A stretch of 39,284 nt of DNA from Verrucomicrobiota bacterium (GTDB taxonomy: Bacteria; Verrucomicrobiota; Verrucomicrobiia; Limisphaerales; JAHDYP01). This document shows positions 23,976 through 32,954 of the stretch, one piece after another. A program made the translations under genes and the position numbers. The notes below the pieces were generated by a model that was given only the letters and a program-made list of their open reading frames with translations, was not told the DNA's origin and ran no database searches. The stretch's first letter is position 1, and every line of letters begins with the position of its first letter. Where the stretch lies: positions 1-39,284 of the forward strand of contig JAHDYP010000050.1 of assembly GCA_023383055.1 (NCBI GenBank), given 5' to 3'.

Positions 23976-24899
23976 ATGTTCGCCGCGTTCCTGGCAACCC
24001 TCCTCTTTTCCTTGTCCGTCGTGGCGGCCAGTCGCACGACCCGCGCGCTGGGCGGCACGACCGCGAACTTCTACCGGTTGTGTCTGGCCACGACGTTTCT
24101 TGCCCTCTGGGCCCATGGCGTGGGGCAGGGGCTGGGCGGCGGGGCGTTCGGCTGGTTCTTCGTCAGCGGCGTGGTCGGCTTCGGCATGGGCGATCTCGCG
24201 CTCTATCAGGCGCTGCCGCGGCTGGGACCACGGCTCACAATTCTGATGGTGCAATGCCTGGCGGCGCCATTCGCCGCGCTCACGGAATGGCTTTGGATGG
24301 GCACTCGGCTCAGCCCGGGGCAACTCCTGGCCGGTCTGGTCATCCTGGCCGGAGTGGCCATTGCCGTGGCACCCAGGGAACATCTGCACCTTCCGAGGCG
24401 CGCCCTGATGATAGGACTGCTGCTGGGCGTGGTGGCTGCCTTGGGTCAGGGACTGGGGGCGGTCATCAGTCGCAAAGCCTACGCCATGGTCGAGCTGAAC
24501 GGAGGTTCGGTCGATGGCATGACCGCAGCCTATCAGCGGATCCTTGGCGGATTGCTGTTCACCGCGCCGTACGCGCTGGCGATGTTGACCCGCGACCGTT
24601 GGCGGGCCCGGGAAGGAGCTATCATCGATTCCGCGGTGCCGGCCGGAAGCCGGCCTGGTCGGTCGATCTGGATCTGGGTGGTGGTGAACAGCCTGGCTGG
24701 ACCCACGGTGGGCGTGGGCTGCTATCAATGGGCGCTCGCCACCCAGCCCAGCGGGGTGGTCTTGCCCATCGTGGCCACCACCCCCATCGCCGTCATCCCT
24801 TTCGCTTATCTGGTTGAGGGCGACCGGCCCAGCCTGCGGTCGGTGGTCGGCGGCATCGTCGCGGTGGGTGGCGCCATCGCCCTGACACTCATCCGTTAG
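23976..24899 (+). CDS. EamA/DMT-family permease
   Basis: Inner-membrane protein of 307 residues with about ten hydrophobic segments in two homologous halves, the drug/metabolite transporter (EamA) plan. Typical features are GFGMGDLALYQALPRLGPRLTI in the first half, equivalent to the 'al.y.....a..a.li' segment, and PTVGVGCYQWALATQPSGVVLPI in the second half, with VGGIVAVGGAIAL at the end. Members export amino acids, nucleobases or other small metabolites; the substrate is unknown. The start ATG at 23976 leads directly into TM1. Stand-alone gene facing plsC across a 58-base gap. Confidence 0.85.
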   Translation: MFAAFLATLLFSLSVVAASRTTRALGGTTANFYRLCLATTFLALWAHGVGQGLGGGAFGWFFVSGVVGFGMGDLALYQALPRLGPRLTILMVQCLAAPFAALTEWLWMGTRLSPGQLLAGLVILAGVAIAVAPREHLHLPRRALMIGLLLGVVAALGQGLGAVISRKAYAMVELNGGSVDGMTAAYQRILGGLLFTAPYALAMLTRDRWRAREGAIIDSAVPAGSRPGRSIWIWVVVNSLAGPTVGVGCYQWALATQPSGVVLPIVATTPIAVIPFAYLVEGDRPSLRSVVGGIVAVGGAIALTLIR

Positions 24900-24957
24900 C
24901 CCCGATGCACGCCGCACTGGAACACGAACCAGTCCGGGTTCAAGGCGGCAAGGGGCC

Positions 24958-25611
24958 TCACGGGAAGGTTGTCTTATCCGCGCACGGTTCGAGGCGCGCG
25001 ATGTGGTCCATGATCGCTTCGGCCGTCCGCTGGTAGATTTCCTTCAGGCGCGCCTTGGAACAGGTCTGCGCCTCCGCCCGCCAGCGGTCAAGATCCATGG
25101 GGCGTCCGAACTTGACCGCCACGGACCGGGGCCGCGGCAGGCGCATCTTTCGGCCGTAGGCCTCGAAGGTGCCAAACAGGCGGATGGGCACGACCGGCGC
25201 CGCGCTCTTGATGGCCAGCAAACCGATCCCCGAGCGCGCGGGTTGCAGGGCGCCATCCAGCGTACGTGTTCCTTCCGGAAAGAGAATCACCGCGTTGCCC
25301 GCGTTGAGTCGGTCCATGATGGCGCGCAACCCGGTGGCACCACCCCCATCGCGGTCGACGGGCACGACGTTCCATGATCGCAGCACGGCGCCGAACAGGG
25401 GGTTCCGGAACAGGTTCTCACGGGCCAGGTAACAGATGTCGCGTTTGAGCGCGGCACCTACCAGGGGCGGGTCGAGCAGGCTGGCGTGATTGGCGGCGAG
25501 GATGACCGGACCCGTTTCGGGCACGCGGTCCGCCTCGTACACCCGCCAGTGAAAGTAGGTGCCGAAGACGGCCCGGCACAAGATCCAGGGCGCGTAGTAG
25601 ACGGCTTTCAC
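24958..25611 (-). CDS. plsC: 1-acyl-sn-glycerol-3-phosphate acyltransferase
   Basis: Membrane-associated acyltransferase (217 residues) that makes phosphatidic acid from lysophosphatidic acid. The family motifs are intact: NHASLLD (41-47, catalytic His-x4-Asp) and FPEGTRT (111-117, glycerol-phosphate binding), plus VPIRLFGTFE near 141-150. The start is GTG 25611, which shares GTGA with the cmk stop (4-nt overlap, translational coupling). The upstream extension of this frame overlaps cmk and is not family-like. Last gene of the tyrA-aroA-cmk-plsC unit. Confidence 0.93.
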   Translation of the reverse strand: MKAVYYAPWILCRAVFGTYFHWRVYEADRVPETGPVILAANHASLLDPPLVGAALKRDICYLARENLFRNPLFGAVLRSWNVVPVDRDGGGATGLRAIMDRLNAGNAVILFPEGTRTLDGALQPARSGIGLLAIKSAAPVVPIRLFGTFEAYGRKMRLPRPRSVAVKFGRPMDLDRWRAEAQTCSKARLKEIYQRTAEAIMDHIARLEPCADKTTFP

Positions 25612-26258
25612 GGGGCCTGAGCGGACCGTTGTCTGACCGCCTCGAGGATCAACGCCGTGGTCTGGTCGGACGTCAGCCTCGAGTTGTTGATCACCTTCGC
25701 CCCCAGTGGAACCATGAGCGGTGCCTTGGCCCGCTGGCTGTCCCGCTGATCGCGGGCGGCCAGATTCTCTGCCAAGCCGTCCGCCGTGCGTCGCCGGGTT
25801 CGTTCGTCCAGGGTCGCGTCGAGATAAAACTTGAGGTCGGTCTCCGGAAAAACGTTGGTGCCGATGTCGCGGCCTTCCATGACGAGATTGCCGAACCGGA
25901 CGCACGCGCGCTGATGTTTGACCATCCAGTCCCGCACCTTGGGGACGGCGGCGACGTGCGGGACGGCCGCGCTGGTCTCCGCCGTGCGGATTTCCTGCTG
26001 TGGGTAATAGCCGTCGACCAGCAGCCGGACCTCGCCGTCGACGCAGGTCAGCGAGGTTTTCCAGCGGCGCAGGGCGGTGGCGAGGGCCTTGGGATCGTGG
26101 ATGTCGATCCGCCGGGCGAGGCAATACCAGGCGAGGGTTCGATACATCGCGCCCGTATCGACATACACATAACCCAGGGCGCGCGCCACCCGGCGGGCAT
26201 TGGTGCTTTTGCCGCTGGCGCTCGTGCCGTCAATTGCGATCACCACAGGTTGTGTCAT
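25608..26258 (-). CDS. cmk: Cytidylate kinase
   Basis: Phosphorylates CMP/dCMP with ATP in the cytoplasm. 216 residues, family length. Seen: P-loop GTSASGKST (11-19), DTGAMYRTLAWY (about 35-46), and EGRDIGTNVFPETDLKFYLDA, the CMP-binding/lid preface, followed by the R-rich lid segment (DERTRRR...AARDQRDSQR). All expected motifs are present. It lies 28 nt downstream of aroA and overlaps plsC by 4 nt; an aroA/cmk/plsC neighbourhood is familiar from several phyla. Confidence 0.96.
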   Translation of the reverse strand: MTQPVVIAIDGTSASGKSTNARRVARALGYVYVDTGAMYRTLAWYCLARRIDIHDPKALATALRRWKTSLTCVDGEVRLLVDGYYPQQEIRTAETSAAVPHVAAVPKVRDWMVKHQRACVRFGNLVMEGRDIGTNVFPETDLKFYLDATLDERTRRRTADGLAENLAARDQRDSQRAKAPLMVPLGAKVINNSRLTSDQTTALILEAVRQRSAQAP

Positions 26259-26286
26259 GCGAAGGGGTCCCGCTGGTAAACCGTCC

Positions 26287-27651
26287 TCAATGCGCGAACA
26301 ACTCGTCGGCGTCCAGCCGCCGGCCGCCGGGATAATCGAGGATCGTCGCCCCCAATCCGTGCGGCGGCGGCGCCACCAGTTTCTGGAAAAAGCCCGGAAA
26401 AGTTTTTCGGACGCACGCGGGATTCTTGATTTTGATCCCCGGAACTTTCAATCCCAGAGTGGCGAAACACATCGCCATCCGATGATCGTCGTAAGTCTCG
26501 ATCTCGGCCGGACGCAAACCCGCCCTCGAGGGAATGACCGTCAGGCTGTCGCCGTGCTCGTTCACTTGCGCCCCGCAGCGGGTCAATTCGGTTCGCAACG
26601 CGAGCACCCGCTCGCATTCCTGGAGCCGCAGCCGCGCCAGGTCGGTGAATCGCACCGGCGCCGCTCCGAGCGCCGCCAGCACAATCCCGGTCATGATGCT
26701 GTCGCCAAGGTCGGTCTGCCGGGAGATGACCAGCGCCGGTTCCCCGGGTGGCGTCGCCATCGGCCAATGGCCGCCCGCGCCCTGGATGGCCGCCAGGTAG
26801 CCCGGACAACGCTCGTCCACTTGCCAGCCCGAGTTCGGCCAGTCCGCCACCCGAATGCTGCAGTGAGTGAGCCTCGCCTCGCCCGGTTTCGGCGCGGCGG
26901 GATCCCCTTCCGACCAGTGGCCGGCCCCCCAGAAGTAGCTGCCGCTCGAGGCGTCCGGTTCGATCTGGAACTCCCCGCCGCGGTGGGGAAACTGTTCGAG
27001 CAACCGCGCGGTCATCGCCACATACGGCGATTCCTCGGCGTTCTCCCCGTGCGTCTCAATCTCCCAACCGCCCACCCGCGAGGCGAGCAGCAGCGCCGAG
27101 GCGAATTGCGAGCTCTCCTGGATGCTCACGGCGCATCTGCCGGGGCGCGGACCGCCGCCATGGATCAACGCCGGCAAACGGTCGGCAGGCGCGTCGATCT
27201 GGTAGCCGAGTTGCCGGAGCGCGTTGAACAGCGCCTCCTGGGGACGCAGATGCATCCGCGGCACCCCATGCAACCGATAAACGCCGCTCCCAAGGCAGAC
27301 CAGGGCCGCCAGAAACCGCGCGGCGGTGCCCGCATTCGCCACGAACAAGGCCAGCGGATTCTGGAGGGTCCCGCCGCGTGGCACCTGCCCGCCCCGGCCA
27401 TGCACCGTCAGTGTGCGATTGCACGGTTCGACCGGATCCGGCGCCACGTTGACCATGAAACCGAGATGGCGCAGGCACTCGACCATGACCTGGGTGTCCT
27501 CGCTCCATAACGCCCCCCGCAACACGGTCTCTCCGTCCGTCAGGGCCGCCAAAGCCAGGGCTCGGTTCGTAATGCTCTTGGATCCCGGTACCCGCACCGT
27601 AGCGCGCGTCGTCGTCGGCAAGGGCACAATCTCGATGGTCTCCGGAAGCAT
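26287..27651 (-). CDS. aroA: 3-phosphoshikimate 1-carboxyvinyltransferase (EPSP synthase)
   Basis: Transfers enolpyruvyl from PEP to shikimate-3-phosphate, the sixth shikimate step and the target of glyphosate. 454 residues, slightly long for the family. Seen: GSKSITNRALALAAL (23-37, S3P binding), an FVANAGTAARFLAALVCL segment matching the 'GNAGTAMRPL' PEP-binding motif (NAGTAAR here), QESSQFASALLLAS, and the C-terminal DDHRMAMCFATLGLKVPGIKIKN. The motif reads NAGTAAR rather than the class I NAGTAMR. Only 4 nt separate it from tyrA. Confidence 0.95.
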   Translation of the reverse strand: MLPETIEIVPLPTTTRATVRVPGSKSITNRALALAALTDGETVLRGALWSEDTQVMVECLRHLGFMVNVAPDPVEPCNRTLTVHGRGGQVPRGGTLQNPLALFVANAGTAARFLAALVCLGSGVYRLHGVPRMHLRPQEALFNALRQLGYQIDAPADRLPALIHGGGPRPGRCAVSIQESSQFASALLLASRVGGWEIETHGENAEESPYVAMTARLLEQFPHRGGEFQIEPDASSGSYFWGAGHWSEGDPAAPKPGEARLTHCSIRVADWPNSGWQVDERCPGYLAAIQGAGGHWPMATPPGEPALVISRQTDLGDSIMTGIVLAALGAAPVRFTDLARLRLQECERVLALRTELTRCGAQVNEHGDSLTVIPSRAGLRPAEIETYDDHRMAMCFATLGLKVPGIKIKNPACVRKTFPGFFQKLVAPPPHGLGATILDYPGGRRLDADELFAH

Positions 27652-27655
27652 GAGG

Positions 27656-28540
27656 TTACTCCGGCGAGGATGAGACCGGGTGGCGCAACCATTCGTCGCG
27701 ACGCCGTTTTGCCGTCACCAGAAACTCCTCAATGGTCTTGGCGTCGCCCTCGACCAACGCGTGCTTCAGTTCCTCGAGATCGGCAATGAACACACCCAAC
27801 ACCCGCGCGAGATTGCGGCGATTGGCCAGCACGATGTCCCGCCACATCTCGGGCAGACCCGAGGCAATCCGGGTGGCATCCCGAAACCCGGTGGCGCAGA
27901 GCCGGGCTTGTTCCTTCGGATGCATCGGGCTCAACACATAATTGGCGAGCCCCGCCGCAACCACGTGCGGCAGATGGCTCGAGCGGCTCACTAGATCGTC
28001 GTGCGTCTCCGGAGCCATGCGCATGACCACTCCGCCCACCGCCCGCCAGAAATCCTCCGTCCGCTTCACCGCCACCGCCGAGGACCGCGACGTCGGCGTC
28101 ACGACACAGGTCGCCTGCTCGAACAAATCGGCGCTGGCCGACCCCGGGCCGGCCTTCTCAGCCCCCGCCATCGGATGGCTCCCCACAAAATGGCCGCCCC
28201 CGGCGCTCACGATCGGTTCGAGTTCCTCCACCACGGTTCCCTTGACGCTTCCCACATCCGTCACGATCACCCCCGGCTTGAACGCCGGCCGCATCGCCTC
28301 GGCCAGCTCCCGCATCCGCGCCACCGAAGCGCACAGAATGATCAGATCCGCGCCTTCAGCCGCCCGGTGCGCGTCCCGGGTGGCATGGTCCACGACGCCC
28401 AACCGTTCGCACTCGCTGATGCTTGCCGTCCGCCTCACCAACCCATCCACCACCCGAGCCAGACGGCGGCGCTTGATCGCCAGACCCAGCGATCCTCCCA
28501 ATAAACCCACTCCCGCGATCGTGATCTTCTGGAAAAACAC
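27656..28540 (-). CDS. tyrA: Prephenate dehydrogenase
   Basis: Oxidative decarboxylation of prephenate to 4-hydroxyphenylpyruvate for tyrosine synthesis, NAD(P)+-dependent. The start GTG 28540 gives 294 residues beginning just before the Rossmann motif ITIAGVGLLGGSLG; upstream codons to 28576 have no family match. DVGSVKG, the substrate-binding FVGSHPMAGAEKAG and the helical domain with SSHLPHVVAAGLA and GFRDATRIASG are all present. First gene of the tyrA-aroA-cmk-plsC unit. 126 nt without a visible promoter separate it from the CbiX gene. Confidence 0.94.
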   Translation of the reverse strand: MFFQKITIAGVGLLGGSLGLAIKRRRLARVVDGLVRRTASISECERLGVVDHATRDAHRAAEGADLIILCASVARMRELAEAMRPAFKPGVIVTDVGSVKGTVVEELEPIVSAGGGHFVGSHPMAGAEKAGPGSASADLFEQATCVVTPTSRSSAVAVKRTEDFWRAVGGVVMRMAPETHDDLVSRSSHLPHVVAAGLANYVLSPMHPKEQARLCATGFRDATRIASGLPEMWRDIVLANRRNLARVLGVFIADLEELKHALVEGDAKTIEEFLVTAKRRRDEWLRHPVSSSPE

Positions 28541-28666
28541 GCCGGATAATAGAGCAGGCCACCACCCCCGACGCAAGCACAGGGGTCCAATTACGGCGAA
28601 CCGGGGGCCGTCACCAGGATCGGTCCAGCCGGAGGGTCCTGCCGCGGGAGTTCGGAAAGGACGGGC

Positions 28667-29530
28667 TCAGTCCATCCCCGGGTGATGGTCCGCCAGTTCC
28701 AACACCCGCTCGAGGATGACGTCGGCCAGCAGCGGATCCATCCCCACGCTTCCCGTATACCAAACCCTCTTATTGCGGCGGAGGGTTGGATTCACCCAGA
28801 CGGCTCGACCCTGAGCCAGCCGCTCGCGGACGTCCGCTTCGCTTTCCCCCAGCAACATGGGGATGTCCTCCTGGACATGCATGCCATCGCTTACAAAGAA
28901 GGGAACCATGACCAGGTTCGGGGCTTGGACAAAGCTGTAGCAGTCCCCGATGCGCAGCTCTTCCTCCATGAACGCCGCGTGGACTTCCGCGTACCGGCTC
29001 AGTTGGCGGATCGTTGCCACCTGCCGGTCGATGACCTCTCGCGATCGCTCGGTCTTCCGGGTGCCGTGCCCGGCAATCACCAGGGCGGTTTCCTCCAGGC
29101 GCGGGGCGGGCGATCCCGGGTACCGCCTGACCACACCCTCGGCCAGTGCCAGCACGACCCCGTTCATGCTCGGATGGGTCCCCACGGGCCGGCCGTAGCG
29201 CAGGAGCTTTCGCCCGCGCCGACCCGCTGGTGCTGCGCCCCCGGGGTCCAGCGCCAGACCCAGTTCCCGGGGAATGATCTCCCGGGTGAAATAGCCTTCA
29301 CTCATGAACACCGGGATCGCAAAGCTCTCGTCGGTCGGGATCCTGTCCCAGGTCTCCCGCAGGAAAGGGGGTTCCTTGTAGTAGCATTCGAGCACATGAC
29401 CGAACAGTCCGCGTCGGCGCAGCTCCGCCCCGTGCCGTTCGATTGCGCGGCGTGAATCCCGGTTCTTAGTCGAGCCGTGCCCGATGAGAATCAGGGTCGA
29501 ATTCGAGAATCTTTGTGCCGCCGTGACCAC
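28667..29530 (-). CDS. CbiX/SirB-like chelatase family protein, two-domain
   Basis: 287 residues with two CbiX-type halves. Each begins with a strand and GHG motif: LILIGHGSTKNRDSR (H18 region) and ALVIAGHGTRKTERSR near 150. Each also has a later substrate/metal segment (IPVFMSEGYFTRE; MVPFFVSDGMHVQEDIP). Such proteins insert Co2+ or Ni2+/Fe2+ into sirohydrochlorin. Some members act on other substrates, and no cobalamin or siroheme genes are adjacent, so the product is uncertain. Start GTG 29530. The C-terminal extension (NKRVWYTGSVGMDPLLADVILE) is typical of longer members. Confidence 0.85.
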   Translation of the reverse strand: MVTAAQRFSNSTLILIGHGSTKNRDSRRAIERHGAELRRRGLFGHVLECYYKEPPFLRETWDRIPTDESFAIPVFMSEGYFTREIIPRELGLALDPGGAAPAGRRGRKLLRYGRPVGTHPSMNGVVLALAEGVVRRYPGSPAPRLEETALVIAGHGTRKTERSREVIDRQVATIRQLSRYAEVHAAFMEEELRIGDCYSFVQAPNLVMVPFFVSDGMHVQEDIPMLLGESEADVRERLAQGRAVWVNPTLRRNKRVWYTGSVGMDPLLADVILERVLELADHHPGMD

Positions 29531-29575
29531 GCCGCCAAACTGTCGCAGATTCGGCGCCGCCGCAAGCCCGCCGCC

Positions 29576-30211
29576 CTATCCTTTCCTTCGGACGGTGGAA
29601 CTCAGGACCTCGAGCGCGCGGAGCGTGGCGGCACTGCGGGTTTCGACCCCCAGATGAACGAAGATGTCTAGGAGATGCTTTTTCACGGTGGACTCGCTGA
29701 TGCCCAGGATGGTGGCGATGTCGGCGTTGGTCTTGCCCTGGGCCACCCAGAGCAACACCTCCGCCACCCGCGGCGTCAGACCCAGCGACAGGAGCGGTTC
29801 AGCGGAAGTGAAGTCCGGGCGGAACTCGCGTTGATCCAGCTGGTCCTGGCGTTTGAACCGCGCGTTGACCGCCTCCAGCAGATCCTCCCGGGCGACCGGC
29901 TTGGTCAGGTAATCATCCGCGCCGAGGTTCATTCCGGAACGGAGATCGCCGCGCTCGCCTTTGGCGGTCAGAAAGACGAAAGGAATGTTCATCGTGGCGG
30001 GGACGTCGCGCAAGGCGCGCAGCACCTCGTGCCCGTCCATGACCGGCATCATCACGTCGCACAGGATCAAGTCCGGGATTTCCGCCAGGGCCACGGCCAG
30101 GCCAGCCCGGCCGTTCGAGGCGATCAACACCTCGAAGCCTTCCAGCCGTAGCATGGTTTGCAGGTTGCGCCGCATTTCCGGTTCGTCTTCGATGACCAGG
30201 ATTCGTCTCAT
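29576..30211 (-). CDS. Response regulator, REC + LuxR-type HTH
   Basis: 211-residue transcription regulator. The receiver domain (1-~120) has the acidic pair E8/D9, phosphoacceptor D52 (LILCDVMMPVMDG), a switch Thr in FVFLTAKG and the conserved Lys in YLTKPVAR. The C-terminal LuxR/GerE HTH (~140-205) reads LTPRVAEVLLWVAQGKTNADIATILGISESTVKKHLLDIF-like, split here by me into its helices. It starts 6 nt after the histidine kinase stop, so they form a cognate pair. Targets unknown. Confidence 0.92.
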   Translation of the reverse strand: MRRILVIEDEPEMRRNLQTMLRLEGFEVLIASNGRAGLAVALAEIPDLILCDVMMPVMDGHEVLRALRDVPATMNIPFVFLTAKGERGDLRSGMNLGADDYLTKPVAREDLLEAVNARFKRQDQLDQREFRPDFTSAEPLLSLGLTPRVAEVLLWVAQGKTNADIATILGISESTVKKHLLDIFVHLGVETRSAATLRALEVLSSTVRRKG

Positions 30212-30217
30212 GATGGT

Positions 30218-32743
30218 TTAAGCTGCGGTCGGGCTCCCGGTCGCTCGGACCGACGCCGGGTTCGGGTGACCCGCGGTTCTATCCAGCAGCGGGAGGCGCA
30301 CGACCACCGTGGTGCCTTCACGTTCGAGGCTGTGGAGTTGGACCTGGCCGCCGTGTCGTTCCACGCAGCGCTTGACAATCACCAAACCGAGGCCGGTCCC
30401 GGGACGATGCCCGACATTGCGCCCCCGGTGGAAGCTGTTGAACAGCCAGGCCAGGTCTTGCGGGGGAATCCCGATGCCCCGGTCCGAAATGCGGAAGACG
30501 AGATCGACCCCTTCCGGTTCGACCTGGAGATCGACGGGCGATTCGTCGGCGGAGTATTTCACGGCGTTGGAGAGGAGGTTGGTGAAGACATGGCGCAGGA
30601 GGCGTTCATCGGCCATGACCGAGGCGGGCAGGGGACCGTGATGCAGGCGGATCGGACATCGTTGCTGCGTCGCGGCGTGGATCTCATCGATGAGCCGGCC
30701 GAGAAACTCCCGCAGGTCCAGCGGGGCGGGCTTGAACTCGAGCTTGCCGGCGTCGGCCTGTCCCAGGAGCAGAACTTCCTCCATCAACCGGGCCATGCGC
30801 AGGCTGTTCTTCTGGATCGAAAGCAGCTGCTCCCGGCGTTCGGCGGGATCAAGCCGGTCAAAGTAGGAGTCCAGGATCTCCGCCGAGGACATGATAATGC
30901 TGAGCGGTGTCCGGAACTCATGGGAGATCATCGAGACGAAGCTGCTCTTTAGCGCGCTCAACTCACGCTCCCGCGCCAGGGCCCGCAGCAGTTCCGCCTC
31001 GGCTTGCTTTCGCTCGGTGATGTCGTTGATCACCGCCTGAATGACCTGGCGGCCGCCCCATTGAATCCGGGTCAGGATGACTTCCACCGGGATATCCTGA
31101 CCCTGGTGGTTGCGGCAGACCCAATCAAACCGGGTGCTGCCCTGGGCGAGACAATCGGCAATGTGCTTCCGGGAAAGAACCTCCGCCGGTTCGCCCCCCG
31201 GTTGGATCGGCGTCGCCGAATCGGCCGGGTGTTTCCCGATCAGCTCGTCCGGGCTGGCAAAGCCCAGGATTTTCACGGCCGCCGGGTTGACTTCGAGGAA
31301 CTGCTCCTCGTCGTGCAGCATGACCCCCTGGCTGGAGGCCTCGAACAGGGCCCGGTATTTCTCCTCGGATTCGCGCCGGGCCTGATCCGCGCGCTTCTGA
31401 TCGATGGCCAGCGCCGTCTGCTCGGCGACGAACATCAGGATCTGCTGGTGCTCGGCCCGGTAAACCTCGTCGCTCTGGTAGTCCTGCACCGCCATCACCC
31501 CGAGCTTGCGGCCGTGGACGATCAGGGGCACCCCGAGCCAGATGGCGGCCGGCACGCCGGCTTCAAGGTAGGGCGATTCCTGGACCCCCTCGAAAATGAC
31601 GCCCTTGCCCACTCGGCGCTTCCGCATCCGGCGGTTCACCAGGAGCGGTTTCCCGGTGCGGAAGACGTAGCCGGTCAACCCCGTGTTCTGATTCATCGGC
31701 TTCGGCTGCGGGCTGGCCTCGTCCACATGGTAAGGAAACACAATAAGACCCGTCGCCGCATCCAGCAGCGCGATGTAAAAGTTGCGCGCCGGCATCAGGC
31801 CCTGAATGATCTCGTGGATGCGCTGGTACAGGGTGTTCAGATCTTCAGTGGCCAGCACCGCGGCGGAGATCTCGTAAGTCGCTCGCTGCACCACCTCACG
31901 TCGCCGCCGTTCGGTGTTGTCCGAGATGCTTCCCCGGATCCGGCACCGATTGTCTTCTCCGGGCATGCGCACCAACCGGATCTCGCACGGGATCAGCCGC
32001 CCGCTCGCGTGCCGGTGCATCCAGTCGAACACCGGGATCCGCCCCCGCCGGGTCTCCTCGATCCACGCCCTCGCCAGTTCCGCCGAGCTCCGCCCATCCG
32101 GCTGGAACTCCGGGCTCACATCGGCCGGGGTGCATTCCAGCAACCGTTCCCGGGGTAATCCGAAGAGTTCGACCGCGTTCTGATTGCACTCGTCAAACCG
32201 GCCGCTCAGCCCGTCGAACACGACGATCGCTTCGGGCGCATGTTCAACCAGGATGCGCAACCGGGCCTCGCTCGCGCTCAGTTCGGCGGTGCGCTCCAGG
32301 ATGCGGCGTTCGAGCGTTTGATTCAGTTCGCGGATGGCATCCTCAGCCTGCTTACGTTCCGTGATGTCCAGGATGGTGCCAACATGGTAACTGATGGTGC
32401 GGCCGTCGGGAGAGTAAACCGCCCGGCTGCTCGATAAACCCCAAAATGACGAGCCGTCCTTCCGCCGATAACGCACCTCTTCGTGCGTAAACCCTCCCTC
32501 CCTGGCCAACTGACCCAACAACCTGGCCCGGTCCGCCGGGTCCACATAGAGCTTCTCCCGCGGCCGGCACCGCAGATCTTCGAGAGATTCATAACCGAAC
32601 ATCCGCAAGTACGCCGGGTTCACGAAAGTCAGCCCCTCGAGCGGGCTGTTCCGATAGATCGCCTCCGACAGTTTGTCGGCAATCGAGGCCAGCAACTCCT
32701 GATTCTCCCGAGACTGAAACGGACTCACGATTCCGGTCTCCAT
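30218..32743 (-). CDS. PAS-PAS-GAF-PAS sensor histidine kinase
   Basis: Soluble hybrid-input kinase of 841 residues from the ATG at 32743 (earlier codons to 32818 are not domain-like). No transmembrane span is seen, so it senses a cytoplasmic or diffusible signal. Domains: PAS1 ~20-130 (ends VGTILDITERKQAE), PAS2 ~158-285, GAF ~285-450 (GLTGYVFRTGKPLLV), PAS3 ~460-585 (ITERKQAEAE). HisKA follows with the phospho-His in MISHEFRTPLS (H608), then HATPase ~700-820 with NLLSNAVKYS (N box), SDRGIGIPP (G1) and GTGLGLVIVK (G2). The adjacent response regulator is its probable partner. It is divergent from the cupin gene. Confidence 0.93.
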   Translation of the reverse strand: METGIVSPFQSRENQELLASIADKLSEAIYRNSPLEGLTFVNPAYLRMFGYESLEDLRCRPREKLYVDPADRARLLGQLAREGGFTHEEVRYRRKDGSSFWGLSSSRAVYSPDGRTISYHVGTILDITERKQAEDAIRELNQTLERRILERTAELSASEARLRILVEHAPEAIVVFDGLSGRFDECNQNAVELFGLPRERLLECTPADVSPEFQPDGRSSAELARAWIEETRRGRIPVFDWMHRHASGRLIPCEIRLVRMPGEDNRCRIRGSISDNTERRRREVVQRATYEISAAVLATEDLNTLYQRIHEIIQGLMPARNFYIALLDAATGLIVFPYHVDEASPQPKPMNQNTGLTGYVFRTGKPLLVNRRMRKRRVGKGVIFEGVQESPYLEAGVPAAIWLGVPLIVHGRKLGVMAVQDYQSDEVYRAEHQQILMFVAEQTALAIDQKRADQARRESEEKYRALFEASSQGVMLHDEEQFLEVNPAAVKILGFASPDELIGKHPADSATPIQPGGEPAEVLSRKHIADCLAQGSTRFDWVCRNHQGQDIPVEVILTRIQWGGRQVIQAVINDITERKQAEAELLRALARERELSALKSSFVSMISHEFRTPLSIIMSSAEILDSYFDRLDPAERREQLLSIQKNSLRMARLMEEVLLLGQADAGKLEFKPAPLDLREFLGRLIDEIHAATQQRCPIRLHHGPLPASVMADERLLRHVFTNLLSNAVKYSADESPVDLQVEPEGVDLVFRISDRGIGIPPQDLAWLFNSFHRGRNVGHRPGTGLGLVIVKRCVERHGGQVQLHSLEREGTTVVVRLPLLDRTAGHPNPASVRATGSPTAA

Positions 32744-32954
32744 CGCTGCAGTCTTATCACCACGATTAACACTCGTAAACCTCCAAGAATCGTCAATGGA
32801 CCTTTCGGTCCATGGCACGGACGGTCGTTCGGCGCTACGCTCATTCCGTCATGAACCTGATCTCCTTCGGGCGTTGCCCCATGACCTCCGGGGAATGGCA
32901 ACCGGGCATCCGCCCATGGCTGCGCCGCTCCGTGGCCTTCATTTTACTCACCTG

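Noticed and set aside
26255..26809. 184-codon minus-strand frame
   Set aside because: Alternative frame inside aroA, which has all EPSP synthase motifs.
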